A stretch of DNA of 64,000 bases. Origin: Candidatus Heimdallarchaeota archaeon (GTDB lineage Archaea; Asgardarchaeota; Heimdallarchaeia; Heimdallarchaeales; Heimdallarchaeaceae). Shown here piece after piece: positions 51,773 to 59,685 of this stretch. Positions within the stretch are counted from its first letter, which is position 1. Every line of letters begins with the position of its first letter. The stretch is taken from NCBI GenBank assembly GCA_016840095.1, contig JAEOSZ010000089.1, forward strand, positions 1 to 64,000, given 5' to 3'. Below the pieces are notes generated by a model. It was not told the DNA's origin, did no database searches, and saw nothing but the letters and a program-made list of their open reading frames with translations. Made by a program: the position numbers and the translations under genes.

Positions 51773-52021
51773 ATGGTTGCAATTGTAGTATTGTATGGTA
51801 CTTCTTGGTGTCCAGATGTACACCGCTCAAGGAAGTTTTTAGACCAAAAAGGTATATCTTACAAATATATTGATGTTGATCAAGATGAACACGCAGCTCA
51901 AACTGTAAGAGATATGAATGATGGGAAAAGAAAAGTACCTACAATTGTTTTTACAGATGATACCATTCTGGTTGAACCTTCAAATAAGGAATTAGCTTCA
52001 AAATTAGGGATTCAAGCCTAA
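51773..52021 (+). CDS. Glutaredoxin-like protein with single-cysteine active site
   Basis: 82 residues, paralogous to 47277-47513. The active site is TSWCPDVHRSRKFL, where the second Cys is Val, so it is monothiol. Cis-Pro loop KVPTIVFTDD and the shared end TILVEPSNKEL are kept. TTTTATATA (51742-51750) lies about 25 bases before the ATG, so the message is leaderless. Monothiol forms usually handle mixed disulfides or Fe-S clusters. Confidence 0.85.
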   Translation: MVAIVVLYGTSWCPDVHRSRKFLDQKGISYKYIDVDQDEHAAQTVRDMNDGKRKVPTIVFTDDTILVEPSNKELASKLGIQA

Positions 52022-52042
52022 ACTCCTAGTTTGAGGGAACAA

Positions 52043-52103
52043 TTTAAATATTGAGAGATTTCTCTCTTCATGTTGCTGAAGAGATACCTTAATATGTAGG
52101 TAT
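52043..52103 (+). promoter_or_regulatory. P3 promoter with two abutting dyads
   Basis: TTTAAATA (52043-52050) is a TATA candidate. A perfect CTCTTCA-tgttgc-TGAAGAG repeat (52064-52083) directly abuts ATACCT-taatatgt-AGGTAT (52084-52103). A second TATA-like TTAATATG lies inside the latter. The start codon at 52135 follows AAGAGGTG. Confidence 0.55.
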
Positions 52104-52134
52104 AGCTTCAAACATAATAGCAAGAGGTGTCATC

Positions 52135-52611
52135 ATGCCTAAAATATCCGATGCCGAAAAATCATTTATTCGTTCTATTGCTAGAAGATATGCAATGGGA
52201 TTGTGGGTTTCTCCTTTTAATGAAGGTTTACTAATTTATTCAGAAACCTTTGAAGCACTATACATAAGATCTGCTAGGTGGAAGTTTTGTCTTAAATGCG
52301 GTACTATAGAACCTACAGAGCTAATGGTTGATGATGGGGAACTCAGCAGTGATAAATATACGGAAAAGAAAAAGTCAGAATTAAGGGAGAGAATCCATGA
52401 ATGTACATTGGGTGTAAATCATTTTCCGGTTTTAATAACTACCTCCTGGTACAAACTTAGAGATTTCTTCATGTCTAAGAAACATATAAGAGCTCTTGAA
52501 AATGCTGGAGTAACTGATAAACCTGAACAGCTACCAATCATTCGTGAAATCTTTGAAGTTGCTGAGAAAAACAACTTACCAGAAGCAATTAAGATTGGGG
52601 AGACTTCGTAG
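52135..52611 (+). CDS. P3: C-x2-C...H-x-C small protein, candidate regulator
   Basis: 158 residues. Shares MPKISDAEKS with P1 and P4, then FIRSIARRYA, RSARWKFCLKCGTIE (C52, C55), H88-x-C90, TTSWYKLRDFFMSKKHIRAL and NAGV. The loop between the two metal half-sites is about 18 residues longer than in P1, P2 and P4 and highly charged (EKKKSELRERIHEC). The C-terminal tail is helical and acidic. Confidence 0.75.
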   Translation: MPKISDAEKSFIRSIARRYAMGLWVSPFNEGLLIYSETFEALYIRSARWKFCLKCGTIEPTELMVDDGELSSDKYTEKKKSELRERIHECTLGVNHFPVLITTSWYKLRDFFMSKKHIRALENAGVTDKPEQLPIIREIFEVAEKNNLPEAIKIGETS

Positions 52612-52642
52612 AAGTAGGAAATTATCTCCTCCCTTTCTATAT

Positions 52643-52999
52643 TTAGACCTTATTTGTCTCTTTGTTCAAATTTTGAACCCCTTTTTTCTCTAGAATTTTC
52701 AAATAATCGTCTTTTAAAAAGAAATTTCGTAGTCTTATCCAGGATGTCGAAACCTTATTCTGAATCTTGTGAAAAGAAACTGGAGGACAATCATGATTGT
52801 TAATAATAAACTCGTTAGGTAGACCGATTTTTCCACAAATTAAACAATATCTCCATCTAGCAGATCGACTATAGAGCATTCTAAAAACCTCATAATATAT
52901 CTGAGAACCATTTTTGAATGAAAGTTTAGCCATTAATTTGCTGAATTGAACTGCTATAACTCTAATTTCTTCCTTTTCTTTATCTGGAATGTCAGGCAT
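52643..52999 (-). CDS. P4: C-x2-C...H-x-C small protein, candidate regulator
   Basis: 118 residues, the shortest paralogue: MPDIPDKEKE, SARWRYCLICGKIG (C52, C55), H69-x-C71, TSWIRLRNFFLKDDYLKILE and KKGV, without the long tail. Converges with P3. Its N-terminal helix is less basic (IRVIAVQFSKLM) than in the other three. Confidence 0.75.
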   Translation of the reverse strand: MPDIPDKEKEEIRVIAVQFSKLMAKLSFKNGSQIYYEVFRMLYSRSARWRYCLICGKIGLPNEFIINNHDCPPVSFHKIQNKVSTSWIRLRNFFLKDDYLKILEKKGVQNLNKETNKV

Positions 53000-53283
53000 T
53001 TCTCATTCAACTATTACTTAAACAAAGTAATAAGAGGATATAAGTTTTATGTAGTGACTTATTTATACAATTTTTCTTTTTATCCTTGACTAGATTGTAA
53101 TTCTGAAGACTTCGCTGTTTAAGTTGCAATAACAAAGCCTTTTAAAGTTCTGGAATTTAAGTTGATTAGAGTTGAGAAGATAAGAAACGAACTTCTGTTT
53201 TTTTCAACAATTAAAACTAAGAAAAAATTTGAAGCGATTGCATTCGTCATAATGATACCTAGTTTGATTAAAAAGATACACGA
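53000..53283. promoter_or_regulatory. Divergent promoter region of P4 and the DEAD-box helicase
   Basis: On the minus strand, TATA-like CTTATATCC (53036-53044) is followed by a perfect ATTACTT-aaaca-AAGTAAT dyad (53013-53031), 14 bases before P4's start. Toward the helicase, GATTAAAAAGATA (53266-53276) is the nearest TATA candidate, with another at CTTTTAAAG near 53143. The central ~180 bases are AT-rich without a recognisable gene or repeat. Confidence 0.55.
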
Positions 53284-54579
53284 ATGATACTAATGAAATT
53301 TAAAAATTACAATATTAATGACCAAATAAAACAAGCTTTAGAAGAAATGGAGATACACACTCCAACAGATATTCAAGAAAAAGCTATTCCAAAGATTCTT
53401 GAGGGAGAAAAAACACATATTTTGGCACAAGCAAAAACAGGCACAGGGAAGACTTTGGCCTTTTCTATACCACTTGCTGAAAAACTAGATCCATCACTAA
53501 GGAAGGTTCAAGCAGTTATACTAGTTCCTACACGAGAGTTATGTAAACAAGTATATAATGTAATTACAAAACTAAACAAATACAGAGGATTACAAGCAGT
53601 GGAAGTTTATGGAGGAGTTTCGATAAACAGACAAATTGAGAATATCCGTAAAGGAGCTCAGATTGTTGTAGCAACTCCTGGAAGATTAATTGATTTATTC
53701 AAAAGAAAAGCTATCTCCTTTAAGGAAGTGAGATATGTTATACTTGATGAAGCCGATAGAATGTTAGATATGGGTTTCTTACCTGATGTCGATTTTATTC
53801 TATTTGATGCAATGAAAGATATTTATCCAAGATTTCTTCTATTTTCAGCAACTATGCTTCCTGAAGTTAAGAACATAATGCTTGATTATAGTTTAGAAGA
53901 AAACATCGTTGAAATTGATGTTAGTAGAGATGATTTAACAGTAGGGTCATGTAAACAATATTATTATGAAGTACCAGATCCGAAAAAGAAATACAATTCT
54001 TTCATAAATATCCTAATTAGAGAAAAACCAAAATCTGGAATTGTTTTTGTTAATACAAAAAGATGGGGAGCAAACTTGCAGAAGAAATTGATAAACGATA
54101 AAAGAATCGATATGAGAATTGGTTTGCTTCAAGGTGATATGTCTCAAAGGCAAAGAGAAATTTCTATGCGAGAATTTAGAAAAGGGAAAATCCAACTTCT
54201 AATTGCGACAGATGTTGCAGCAAGAGGATTAGATATCCCTCATGTTTCTCATATATTCAACTATGATTTGCCTATTGGTAATCCTGAAAACTATGTTCAT
54301 AGAATAGGTCGAACATCGAGGATGGAAAGAGCTGGAATTGCAATATCTTTTATAGATCATGAAGAAAGAAATATGATAAGACGTATTGAAATGTTCACTA
54401 AGAAGGATATAAAGCGATTTTACTTGTATAAACAGGAAAGAGAGCAAGATCGAGAAAGACATGGTCGCTCTCCTAGAATTGCAGCTAAAACCAAAACAAA
54501 GGCTCCAACTCAGAAGCCTGAAGATTTCGAAGATGAAGACTATCCAGAAACTTTTGCAGATACATCAATATATGGCTAG
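53284..54579 (+). CDS. DEAD-box RNA helicase
   Basis: 431 residues. All motifs are present: Q-motif (TPTDIQEKAIPKIL), AKTGTGKT, PTRELCKQV, TPGRLIDLF, DEADRMLDMGF, SAT, IATDVAARGLD and HRIGRTSR. After the core comes a charged tail (KQEREQDRERHGR...KTKTKAP) that likely binds RNA. Unwinds RNA in ribosome assembly or at low temperature. ATG 53293 is an alternative start that would give a leaderless message. Confidence 0.96.
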   Translation: MILMKFKNYNINDQIKQALEEMEIHTPTDIQEKAIPKILEGEKTHILAQAKTGTGKTLAFSIPLAEKLDPSLRKVQAVILVPTRELCKQVYNVITKLNKYRGLQAVEVYGGVSINRQIENIRKGAQIVVATPGRLIDLFKRKAISFKEVRYVILDEADRMLDMGFLPDVDFILFDAMKDIYPRFLLFSATMLPEVKNIMLDYSLEENIVEIDVSRDDLTVGSCKQYYYEVPDPKKKYNSFINILIREKPKSGIVFVNTKRWGANLQKKLINDKRIDMRIGLLQGDMSQRQREISMREFRKGKIQLLIATDVAARGLDIPHVSHIFNYDLPIGNPENYVHRIGRTSRMERAGIAISFIDHEERNMIRRIEMFTKKDIKRFYLYKQEREQDRERHGRSPRIAAKTKTKAPTQKPEDFEDEDYPETFADTSIYG

Positions 54580-54636
54580 AATCTAGTCTAGAGGTATTTC
54601 AATCCTTCTGGACCAAATTATTTTTTGAGTCTCCTA

Positions 54637-54831
54637 TTAAGCATCCTCTAAGTTTTCAAAATCAAGTCTAAAATGTGTTGAAGATAGAAATCTTTCAGGG
54701 TTTTTATCAAACAGATTTAAACATGCTGTATCACAAAAGTACAATTTTTTTCCTTTGTGGATAGTTGTAACTTGTTTGTCAGGAATATCTCCTCCACAGC
54801 ATGTTTTAAGAGATTTTTTCTGGGAATTCAT
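54637..54831 (-). CDS. YHS/TRASH-like metal-binding protein
   Basis: 64 residues. TCCGGDIPDKQVTTIHKGKK and YFCDTACLNLFDKNPERFL match the YHS/TRASH domain, with Cys pairs that bind metal. Such short proteins occur as metal chaperones or parts of metal-responsive systems. Convergent with the helicase gene. Confidence 0.8.
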   Translation of the reverse strand: MNSQKKSLKTCCGGDIPDKQVTTIHKGKKLYFCDTACLNLFDKNPERFLSSTHFRLDFENLEDA

Positions 54832-54933
54832 TGTCTTTAATTTATCTGAAACAGATTAAAATATTTGGAATTTACAAAAAACAATTTTTGGTTGATAATT
54901 ACATTAAAAAGAGAAAACAAACAAAGTATTTCT

Positions 54934-55218
54934 ATGAAAGTACTTACATTTCATTTCAGAAGCAATTTATCATATGATGATGTAATGAAATTAGCTGAAT
55001 CAAGAGAAAATCAGTACAAAGATGTCAAAGGATTAACACAAATAGTTTACATGAAAGATGAAAGAATAGACCAGTATGGAAGTATTCTGTTCTTTGATAC
55101 TGATGAGAATCTAAACAATTTTCGTACTTCCGAGTTATCAAGAAGTTTAAAGGAAGTCTACAATCTAGTAGGCCTACCAGAAATAAGAATTTTTGATGTA
55201 ATTAAACAACTTCCTTAG
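54934..55218 (+). CDS. Small YdhR/ABM-like dimeric alpha/beta-barrel protein
   Basis: 94 residues from ATG 54934; an upstream frame to 54865 has no support. MKVLTFHFRSNLSYDDVMKL, a middle segment GLTQIVYMKDERIDQYGSIL and FFDTDENLNNFRTSEL fit the YdhR/antibiotic-biosynthesis-monooxygenase-like fold. No cofactor site is visible. Function in this organism unknown. Confidence 0.65.
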   Translation: MKVLTFHFRSNLSYDDVMKLAESRENQYKDVKGLTQIVYMKDERIDQYGSILFFDTDENLNNFRTSELSRSLKEVYNLVGLPEIRIFDVIKQLP

Positions 55219-55277
55219 ATAGATATACATTACATATTATTGCTTTCAAACTAGATCATTCTACTGGAAATGTTTCT

Positions 55278-56738
55278 CTACTTCATGGCATCAAATACCC
55301 AATCAGGAACATTAGGTTTTATTTCTGGCGCAATTGGTGACTTATATTGATTTGAGCCTAATCTCTTCTTTAGTTCTGCTTTAGCTTCTTCAATAAGTTC
55401 TGGTTTTTCAATGAAATCCATAGTTGCTAGAGCCAAAACCTTAGCTGCAAGTATCATCCCCTTATGACTTATACTCATTGCACTTTGTGTTACTTCCTGC
55501 CAAGAATGTCCTGGTGTTCCTAAAACCACACAAGCTGTTCCTACCTGAGAGGTAGGTACAACCCAGCTTACATCTCCAACATCAGTTGATCCTGGCAGAG
55601 TAAATTCAGGTAGAGTGTTAGGAAGAAGAGCATCAAAGATAACACTACTTCTCATTCTTTCGATCATTTCTGTTCCTAGTTGCTTTTCAAACATTCCAAA
55701 TCTATTGACCTCAGATCGAACTCCTTCACTAAATGTTGCTTGAAGTTTCTTTCCAAATTCCAATTCTTGCTCAGTGTATTGAGGTACTCCTATTTCCTTG
55801 AACCTTTCATATAGAACATTACCTATTACATTGTTAGGAATTAGATCTGAAGCAGCTTTATCAAAAACAACTTCAACCTCAGTCTCAGTCATTAGTGCGG
55901 CACCTTTAGCTATTTTGATAACTCTTTCATAGATCTCTTGAGTTTGAGGCATTGTTGGTGCTCTAATCAGATAGAGAACCTCAGCATTAGCTTGCACAAC
56001 ATTAGGCGCATTCCCCCCAGTATTGGTGACTGCATAATGTATTCTAGCTTGAGTAATAATATGTTCTCGAAGATAGTTGACTCCTACATTCATTAGCTCT
56101 ACAGCATCAAGTGCCGACCTTCCTAGATGAGGCGCTCCAGCTGCATGAGCACTTCTTCCAGTAAATCTGAAGAAAACTTGAATATTTGCCAAACTTGAGA
56201 GGTTGAATATAAAATTAGTACTAAAAGGATGCCAGCACAGTGCAATATCTACATCATCAAACAAACCAGCTCTCACCATGTAAGTTTTACCTGAACCACC
56301 TTCTTCTCCAGGACAACCATAATATCTAACAATTCCTGGTATTTTGTTTGTTTCTAGATAATGTTTGACTGCTATTGCTGCAGCTAAACTGCCTACTCCG
56401 AGAAGATTATGACCACAACCATGACCATGTCCATCAAATTCAATAGGGGATTTCTCTAATTTGTTTGCTTCCTGACTTAATCCTGCAAGAGCATCATATT
56501 CACCCATAATTGCTATTATAGGTCCTTCTTTACCATATGATCCAATGAAAGCTGTAGGCATATCCGCCAAACCTTGAGAAATTTCGAAACCTTCTTCTTT
56601 TAAAACTTCTATTTGAAGTTTAGCTGATTTAACTTCTTCAAAGCGAATTTCTGCAAATTCCCAAATTTTATCTGAAAGATTTATGAGTTTTTGTTGATTA
56701 TTATCAATCCATTGTAAAATCTCTTCTGAGTTAACCAT
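55278..56738 (-). CDS. M20D amidohydrolase, AbgB-like (p-aminobenzoyl-glutamate hydrolase type)
   Basis: 486 residues from ATG 56738; the frame to 56801 adds a hydrophobic stretch with no ribosome site. Signatures: IMGEYDALAGLSQEA, GHGHGCGHNLLGVGS (metal ligands), CPGEEGGSGKTYMVRAG, LCWHPF, GRSAHAAGAPHLGRSA and GSTDVGDVSWVVPT. These match the AbgB branch, which cleaves aminobenzoyl-glutamate or related N-acyl amino acids. Longer than AbgB by a few residues only. Confidence 0.9.
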   Translation of the reverse strand: MVNSEEILQWIDNNQQKLINLSDKIWEFAEIRFEEVKSAKLQIEVLKEEGFEISQGLADMPTAFIGSYGKEGPIIAIMGEYDALAGLSQEANKLEKSPIEFDGHGHGCGHNLLGVGSLAAAIAVKHYLETNKIPGIVRYYGCPGEEGGSGKTYMVRAGLFDDVDIALCWHPFSTNFIFNLSSLANIQVFFRFTGRSAHAAGAPHLGRSALDAVELMNVGVNYLREHIITQARIHYAVTNTGGNAPNVVQANAEVLYLIRAPTMPQTQEIYERVIKIAKGAALMTETEVEVVFDKAASDLIPNNVIGNVLYERFKEIGVPQYTEQELEFGKKLQATFSEGVRSEVNRFGMFEKQLGTEMIERMRSSVIFDALLPNTLPEFTLPGSTDVGDVSWVVPTSQVGTACVVLGTPGHSWQEVTQSAMSISHKGMILAAKVLALATMDFIEKPELIEEAKAELKKRLGSNQYKSPIAPEIKPNVPDWVFDAMK

Positions 56739-56807
56739 TTGGAATACCTGAGCAAACAAAACAGTAATAATGATATTAATCTTTTTCAAGACACATATCA
56801 AATTTGC

Positions 56808-57212
56808 TTAATTCTGTAATAATTCTGAGCTTTGTTTTAAAACAGTATCAAACTTTCTTTCGAGCATTATCTTTTGTTCAGGAGTAGCTTCTGAAAGAAG
56901 ATTGACATACAATTTCTTAGCTTGTTTGATTATTTCTTTAGAAACCTCTATTCTATCTCTTAATGGTCTACTACTTAATTCTGCTATTGTGATTCTTCGC
57001 ATTTTCTGCCAGTTAGTCATTACTTTCCATGTGAAACCCTTAACAGCTGCTTCAGGAAGTGGTACAAGATCATTCATGATTTTAGTTAAGGAGTCAACCA
57101 TTTCCTGTTGTGCAGGATCTAATTGAAGCTTCTTGTATTCTTCTTCTGCTTTGTTAACCTCTTCTTGATCAAATTTCAATTTCACAGTTTCAGCAGTCAT
57201 TATAGTCACCAT
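56808..57212 (-). CDS. Small helical protein upstream of the AbgB-like gene
   Basis: 134 residues; the second ATG at 57200 is an alternative start. Charged helical protein (VNKAEEEYKKLQLDPAQQEM, KEIIKQAKKLYVNLLSEATP). A WKVMTNWQKMRRITIAELSS segment is the only distinctive part. Seventy bases separate it from the AbgB-like gene on the same strand, so co-transcription is likely. Not recognised. Confidence 0.65.
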   Translation of the reverse strand: MVTIMTAETVKLKFDQEEVNKAEEEYKKLQLDPAQQEMVDSLTKIMNDLVPLPEAAVKGFTWKVMTNWQKMRRITIAELSSRPLRDRIEVSKEIIKQAKKLYVNLLSEATPEQKIMLERKFDTVLKQSSELLQN

Positions 57213-57341
57213 GTCATTTTACGTTATTATTATGGTAGAGATTTCCCTATAAGTAATCAACGATTTGATGAGATATTTTTATATCTTGTTTTTCATGCAA
57301 AAACAAGAATAGTGTCGGATAGAAGAAGAAAGTCTGAAATT

Positions 57342-58031
57342 TTATCGTAAAGCATATTCAAGTGCAGCCATTGCATGAAGTGTTGTCGTATCGAAAACTG
57401 GTATTGGACTATCTTCTTTTTTTATCAATAGAGGAATTTCTGTACATCCAAGAATTACTCCTTCGGCTCCTCCTTCTTGTAAATTCTTAATTACTTCAAT
57501 ATACCCTTGTTTGGATTCTTCTGTTACAATATGGAAGGTCAACTCTTGGAAAATAACTTCGTTAACAAATTTCTGATTTTCTGGGTTAGGTACAATTATT
57601 TCCATTCCATATTCTCTAAACACTTTATGAAAGAAATCAGATTGCATAGTAAAAATTGTTCCCAATAAACCTACTTTCTTCAGGTTCATTGATTTTGCAG
57701 CTTCTGCAGTTACATCCAAAATACTAATCATTGGAGTATCGATTTTCTCTTGTATTTTATCATAAATTTTGTGAACAGTATTGGTTGCAATGATTATTAC
57801 TTCAGCTCCAGCTTGTTCCAGATTCTTAGCAGATTGAAGTATAATACTTACCACTTCATCCCAGTTATCCTCTCTCACCAAATTAACAAGTTCTTCTAGA
57901 TTTAAACTATCAATTATTAGTAGAGGTGATGCAGCTCCTCCTTCTCGTTTATTATATTCTTTAATGAGAATTTTATAATACTCAATAGTAGATTCGGCGC
58001 TCAAACCACCAATAATGCCAATTTTCTTCAT
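57342..58031 (-). CDS. Aspartate/glutamate racemase-family protein
   Basis: 229 residues. MKKIGIIGGLSAESTIEYYK at the N-terminus, ATNTVHK where the first catalytic Cys would be, and LGCTEIPLL with the second Cys kept. A Thr/Cys pair instead of Cys/Cys is known in the YgeA-type L-Asp/Glu racemases, so activity on L-substrates is possible. Divergent from the first CBM9-like gene. Confidence 0.88.
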   Translation of the reverse strand: MKKIGIIGGLSAESTIEYYKILIKEYNKREGGAASPLLIIDSLNLEELVNLVREDNWDEVVSIILQSAKNLEQAGAEVIIIATNTVHKIYDKIQEKIDTPMISILDVTAEAAKSMNLKKVGLLGTIFTMQSDFFHKVFREYGMEIIVPNPENQKFVNEVIFQELTFHIVTEESKQGYIEVIKNLQEGGAEGVILGCTEIPLLIKKEDSPIPVFDTTTLHAMAALEYALR

Positions 58032-58083
58032 TAATAGTAAGTTTTTCTTTCTGTTATTAACTTTAGTGATTAAATTTTTTAGA

Positions 58084-58147
58084 ATTCGGGGAAAAGTATT
58101 TATCCCGAATCGAGATATTGTTTATCACTTTTTATTGAATAAAAAGT
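58084..58147 (+). promoter_or_regulatory. Two-dyad promoter, copy 1
   Basis: ATTCGGG (58084-58090) and CCCGAAT (58104-58110) flank a TATA-like AAGTATTTAT. Further down, ACTTTTTATT-g-AATAAAAAGT (58127-58147) is a ten-base perfect palindrome over the expected transcript start. Repeated before both following paralogues. Confidence 0.7.
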
Positions 58148-58174
58148 TTGAAAATATTAAAAAGGTCGAAATTT

Positions 58175-59542
58175 ATGGCAAAAACAACAACAATATTAGC
58201 CGTAGTTCTTGCTTTAGCTATTGGCGGGGGCGCTTTTTTTGTGGGGTTTCTGATGTCTAATAATTGGATGATTAACACAGATCCTGCAGAATTAACACCA
58301 ACAATAGACGGTATTATAGAAAAGCGAGAATGGTTACGCAGTTCATATTACAATATTCCCTTCTACTTAGATGTGGATAATGAAGTAGATCCAGTAGTGG
58401 ATCTAGCTAATGTGGACGGGTGGAATTATCTTTCAGTTGCGGAAGATGAAGATTATTATTACATAGCTGCAGACTTATGTTCAGATAGAACAAATAACAA
58501 AGCAGGTGAGTGGTTTGCTTTACATCTAGCAAATCAATTACCAGATACTTTTATGTCAGAGCTTGCATTCTATGCGCTAGAAGATTTTGGGTATGAATAC
58601 TTCTTCTATGATGTTGAAGCTGAAACTCCATTTCCTCACTTTCTGAATCCTTCTGGAGGAACACTAACCGCATATGATATACCTATTACACCTCAAACAG
58701 ATTTAATGGAGCTTTATCGAGGAACTCTTGATGGTGGATTCGATGAAATCTGGACTGAATATGATGAATCGAATATTACATTAACATCAAAATATTATGA
58801 AGAAGTTCCAGCAGTTTGGTTAGAAGGACAATTCTTCGCTCTTCACTTCGGTGTCAATATAACAGAAAAGTTTCCAGATCAAGAAATTGGAACATTCATG
58901 TCTAGTCTATCGGATATGGATTTAGAATATAGGTTAGTATCTAACTTGACATCCAATCCTGCTGGTCATTTTGGGCTGCCACAAGAATACTTTGGAGCTG
59001 TAGCAGAGCACGGTGGAGAACCTGGAAATATGACAGTACTTGGATTTTTAAATGACTATAATGAGCTATATTATACTGCTGATATAGTTTCAAGTGGAAC
59101 AGTTGATTTGAATCATAATTCTATAAATGCAACTAATGGAATGTTCTATTTCTCAATTTATGGATGGAATGACGAAGACGGAGTAGATTCTACTAATTTT
59201 GAATTAAAAATTGACAAACTTTCATTGAGATTTGTAGTAGATGATTTTGCTTCAATAGAGGGTAATACAATTGGAACAGGAAACTACGAAATTGCATATG
59301 GATATGGTCCTAGCGACAACTGTGCAGAAGATCATCGAATGTTTGAGTTCAAAATAGCTAAATCAGAATTTCCAGTTCTAGATGATGAGATGCTATATCT
59401 CAACTTAGCTGGTTATGGTACAATGTTGATAGCTGGAACAAACTATTGGATGTATCCACACTATGGCTTCCCAATACCTCCTGTATTCCTTTCAATCTAT
59501 GACAAAAATCAATTTATGACATTTGATATGAGCATAACATAG
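58175..59542 (+). CDS. N-terminally anchored CBM9-like surface protein, copy 1
   Basis: 455 residues from ATG 58175, the start shared with the paralogues; a TTG at 58148 lies in the leader. MAKTTTI plus one membrane helix (AVVLALAIGGGAFFVGFLM) leaves the rest outside. Residues ~35-100 (TPTIDGIIEKREW, YYYIAADLCSDRTNNKAGEW) resemble the beta-sandwich of CBM9/DOMON-type carbohydrate- or heme-binding domains. A second conserved region is GTGNYEIAYGYGPSDNCAED, with NLAGYGTM near the end. No enzyme motif. Confidence 0.75.
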   Translation: MAKTTTILAVVLALAIGGGAFFVGFLMSNNWMINTDPAELTPTIDGIIEKREWLRSSYYNIPFYLDVDNEVDPVVDLANVDGWNYLSVAEDEDYYYIAADLCSDRTNNKAGEWFALHLANQLPDTFMSELAFYALEDFGYEYFFYDVEAETPFPHFLNPSGGTLTAYDIPITPQTDLMELYRGTLDGGFDEIWTEYDESNITLTSKYYEEVPAVWLEGQFFALHFGVNITEKFPDQEIGTFMSSLSDMDLEYRLVSNLTSNPAGHFGLPQEYFGAVAEHGGEPGNMTVLGFLNDYNELYYTADIVSSGTVDLNHNSINATNGMFYFSIYGWNDEDGVDSTNFELKIDKLSLRFVVDDFASIEGNTIGTGNYEIAYGYGPSDNCAEDHRMFEFKIAKSEFPVLDDEMLYLNLAGYGTMLIAGTNYWMYPHYGFPIPPVFLSIYDKNQFMTFDMSIT

Positions 59543-59590
59543 GGTTATGTCTTTCTTTTTTCTTTTTTTTCAACATTTCATTGAAATTCA

Positions 59591-59655
59591 AATTCGGGGA
59601 AAAGTATATATCCCGAATTGAGATATTGTATATCACTTTTTAATTAGTAAAAAGT
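59591..59655 (+). promoter_or_regulatory. Two-dyad promoter, copy 2
   Basis: AATTCGGG (59591-59598) and CCCGAATT (59612-59619), eight perfect pairs around AAGTATATAT; then ACTTTTTA-attag-TAAAAAGT (59635-59655). Arms are conserved while the spacer of the second dyad differs from copy 1. Confidence 0.7.
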
Positions 59656-59685
59656 TCGAAAAAATTAAAAAATAGGTCGAAATTT

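Noticed and set aside
53254-53260. GATACCT before the helicase as a P3 operator half
   Set aside because: Only a seven-base match to one arm of the P3 dyad and no second arm nearby; chance is likely in AT-rich DNA.
47200-53300. The tiny-gene region as an integrated plasmid or provirus
   Set aside because: No integrase, replication protein, capsid-type gene, tRNA target or flanking direct repeat is visible, and base composition looks like the surroundings.
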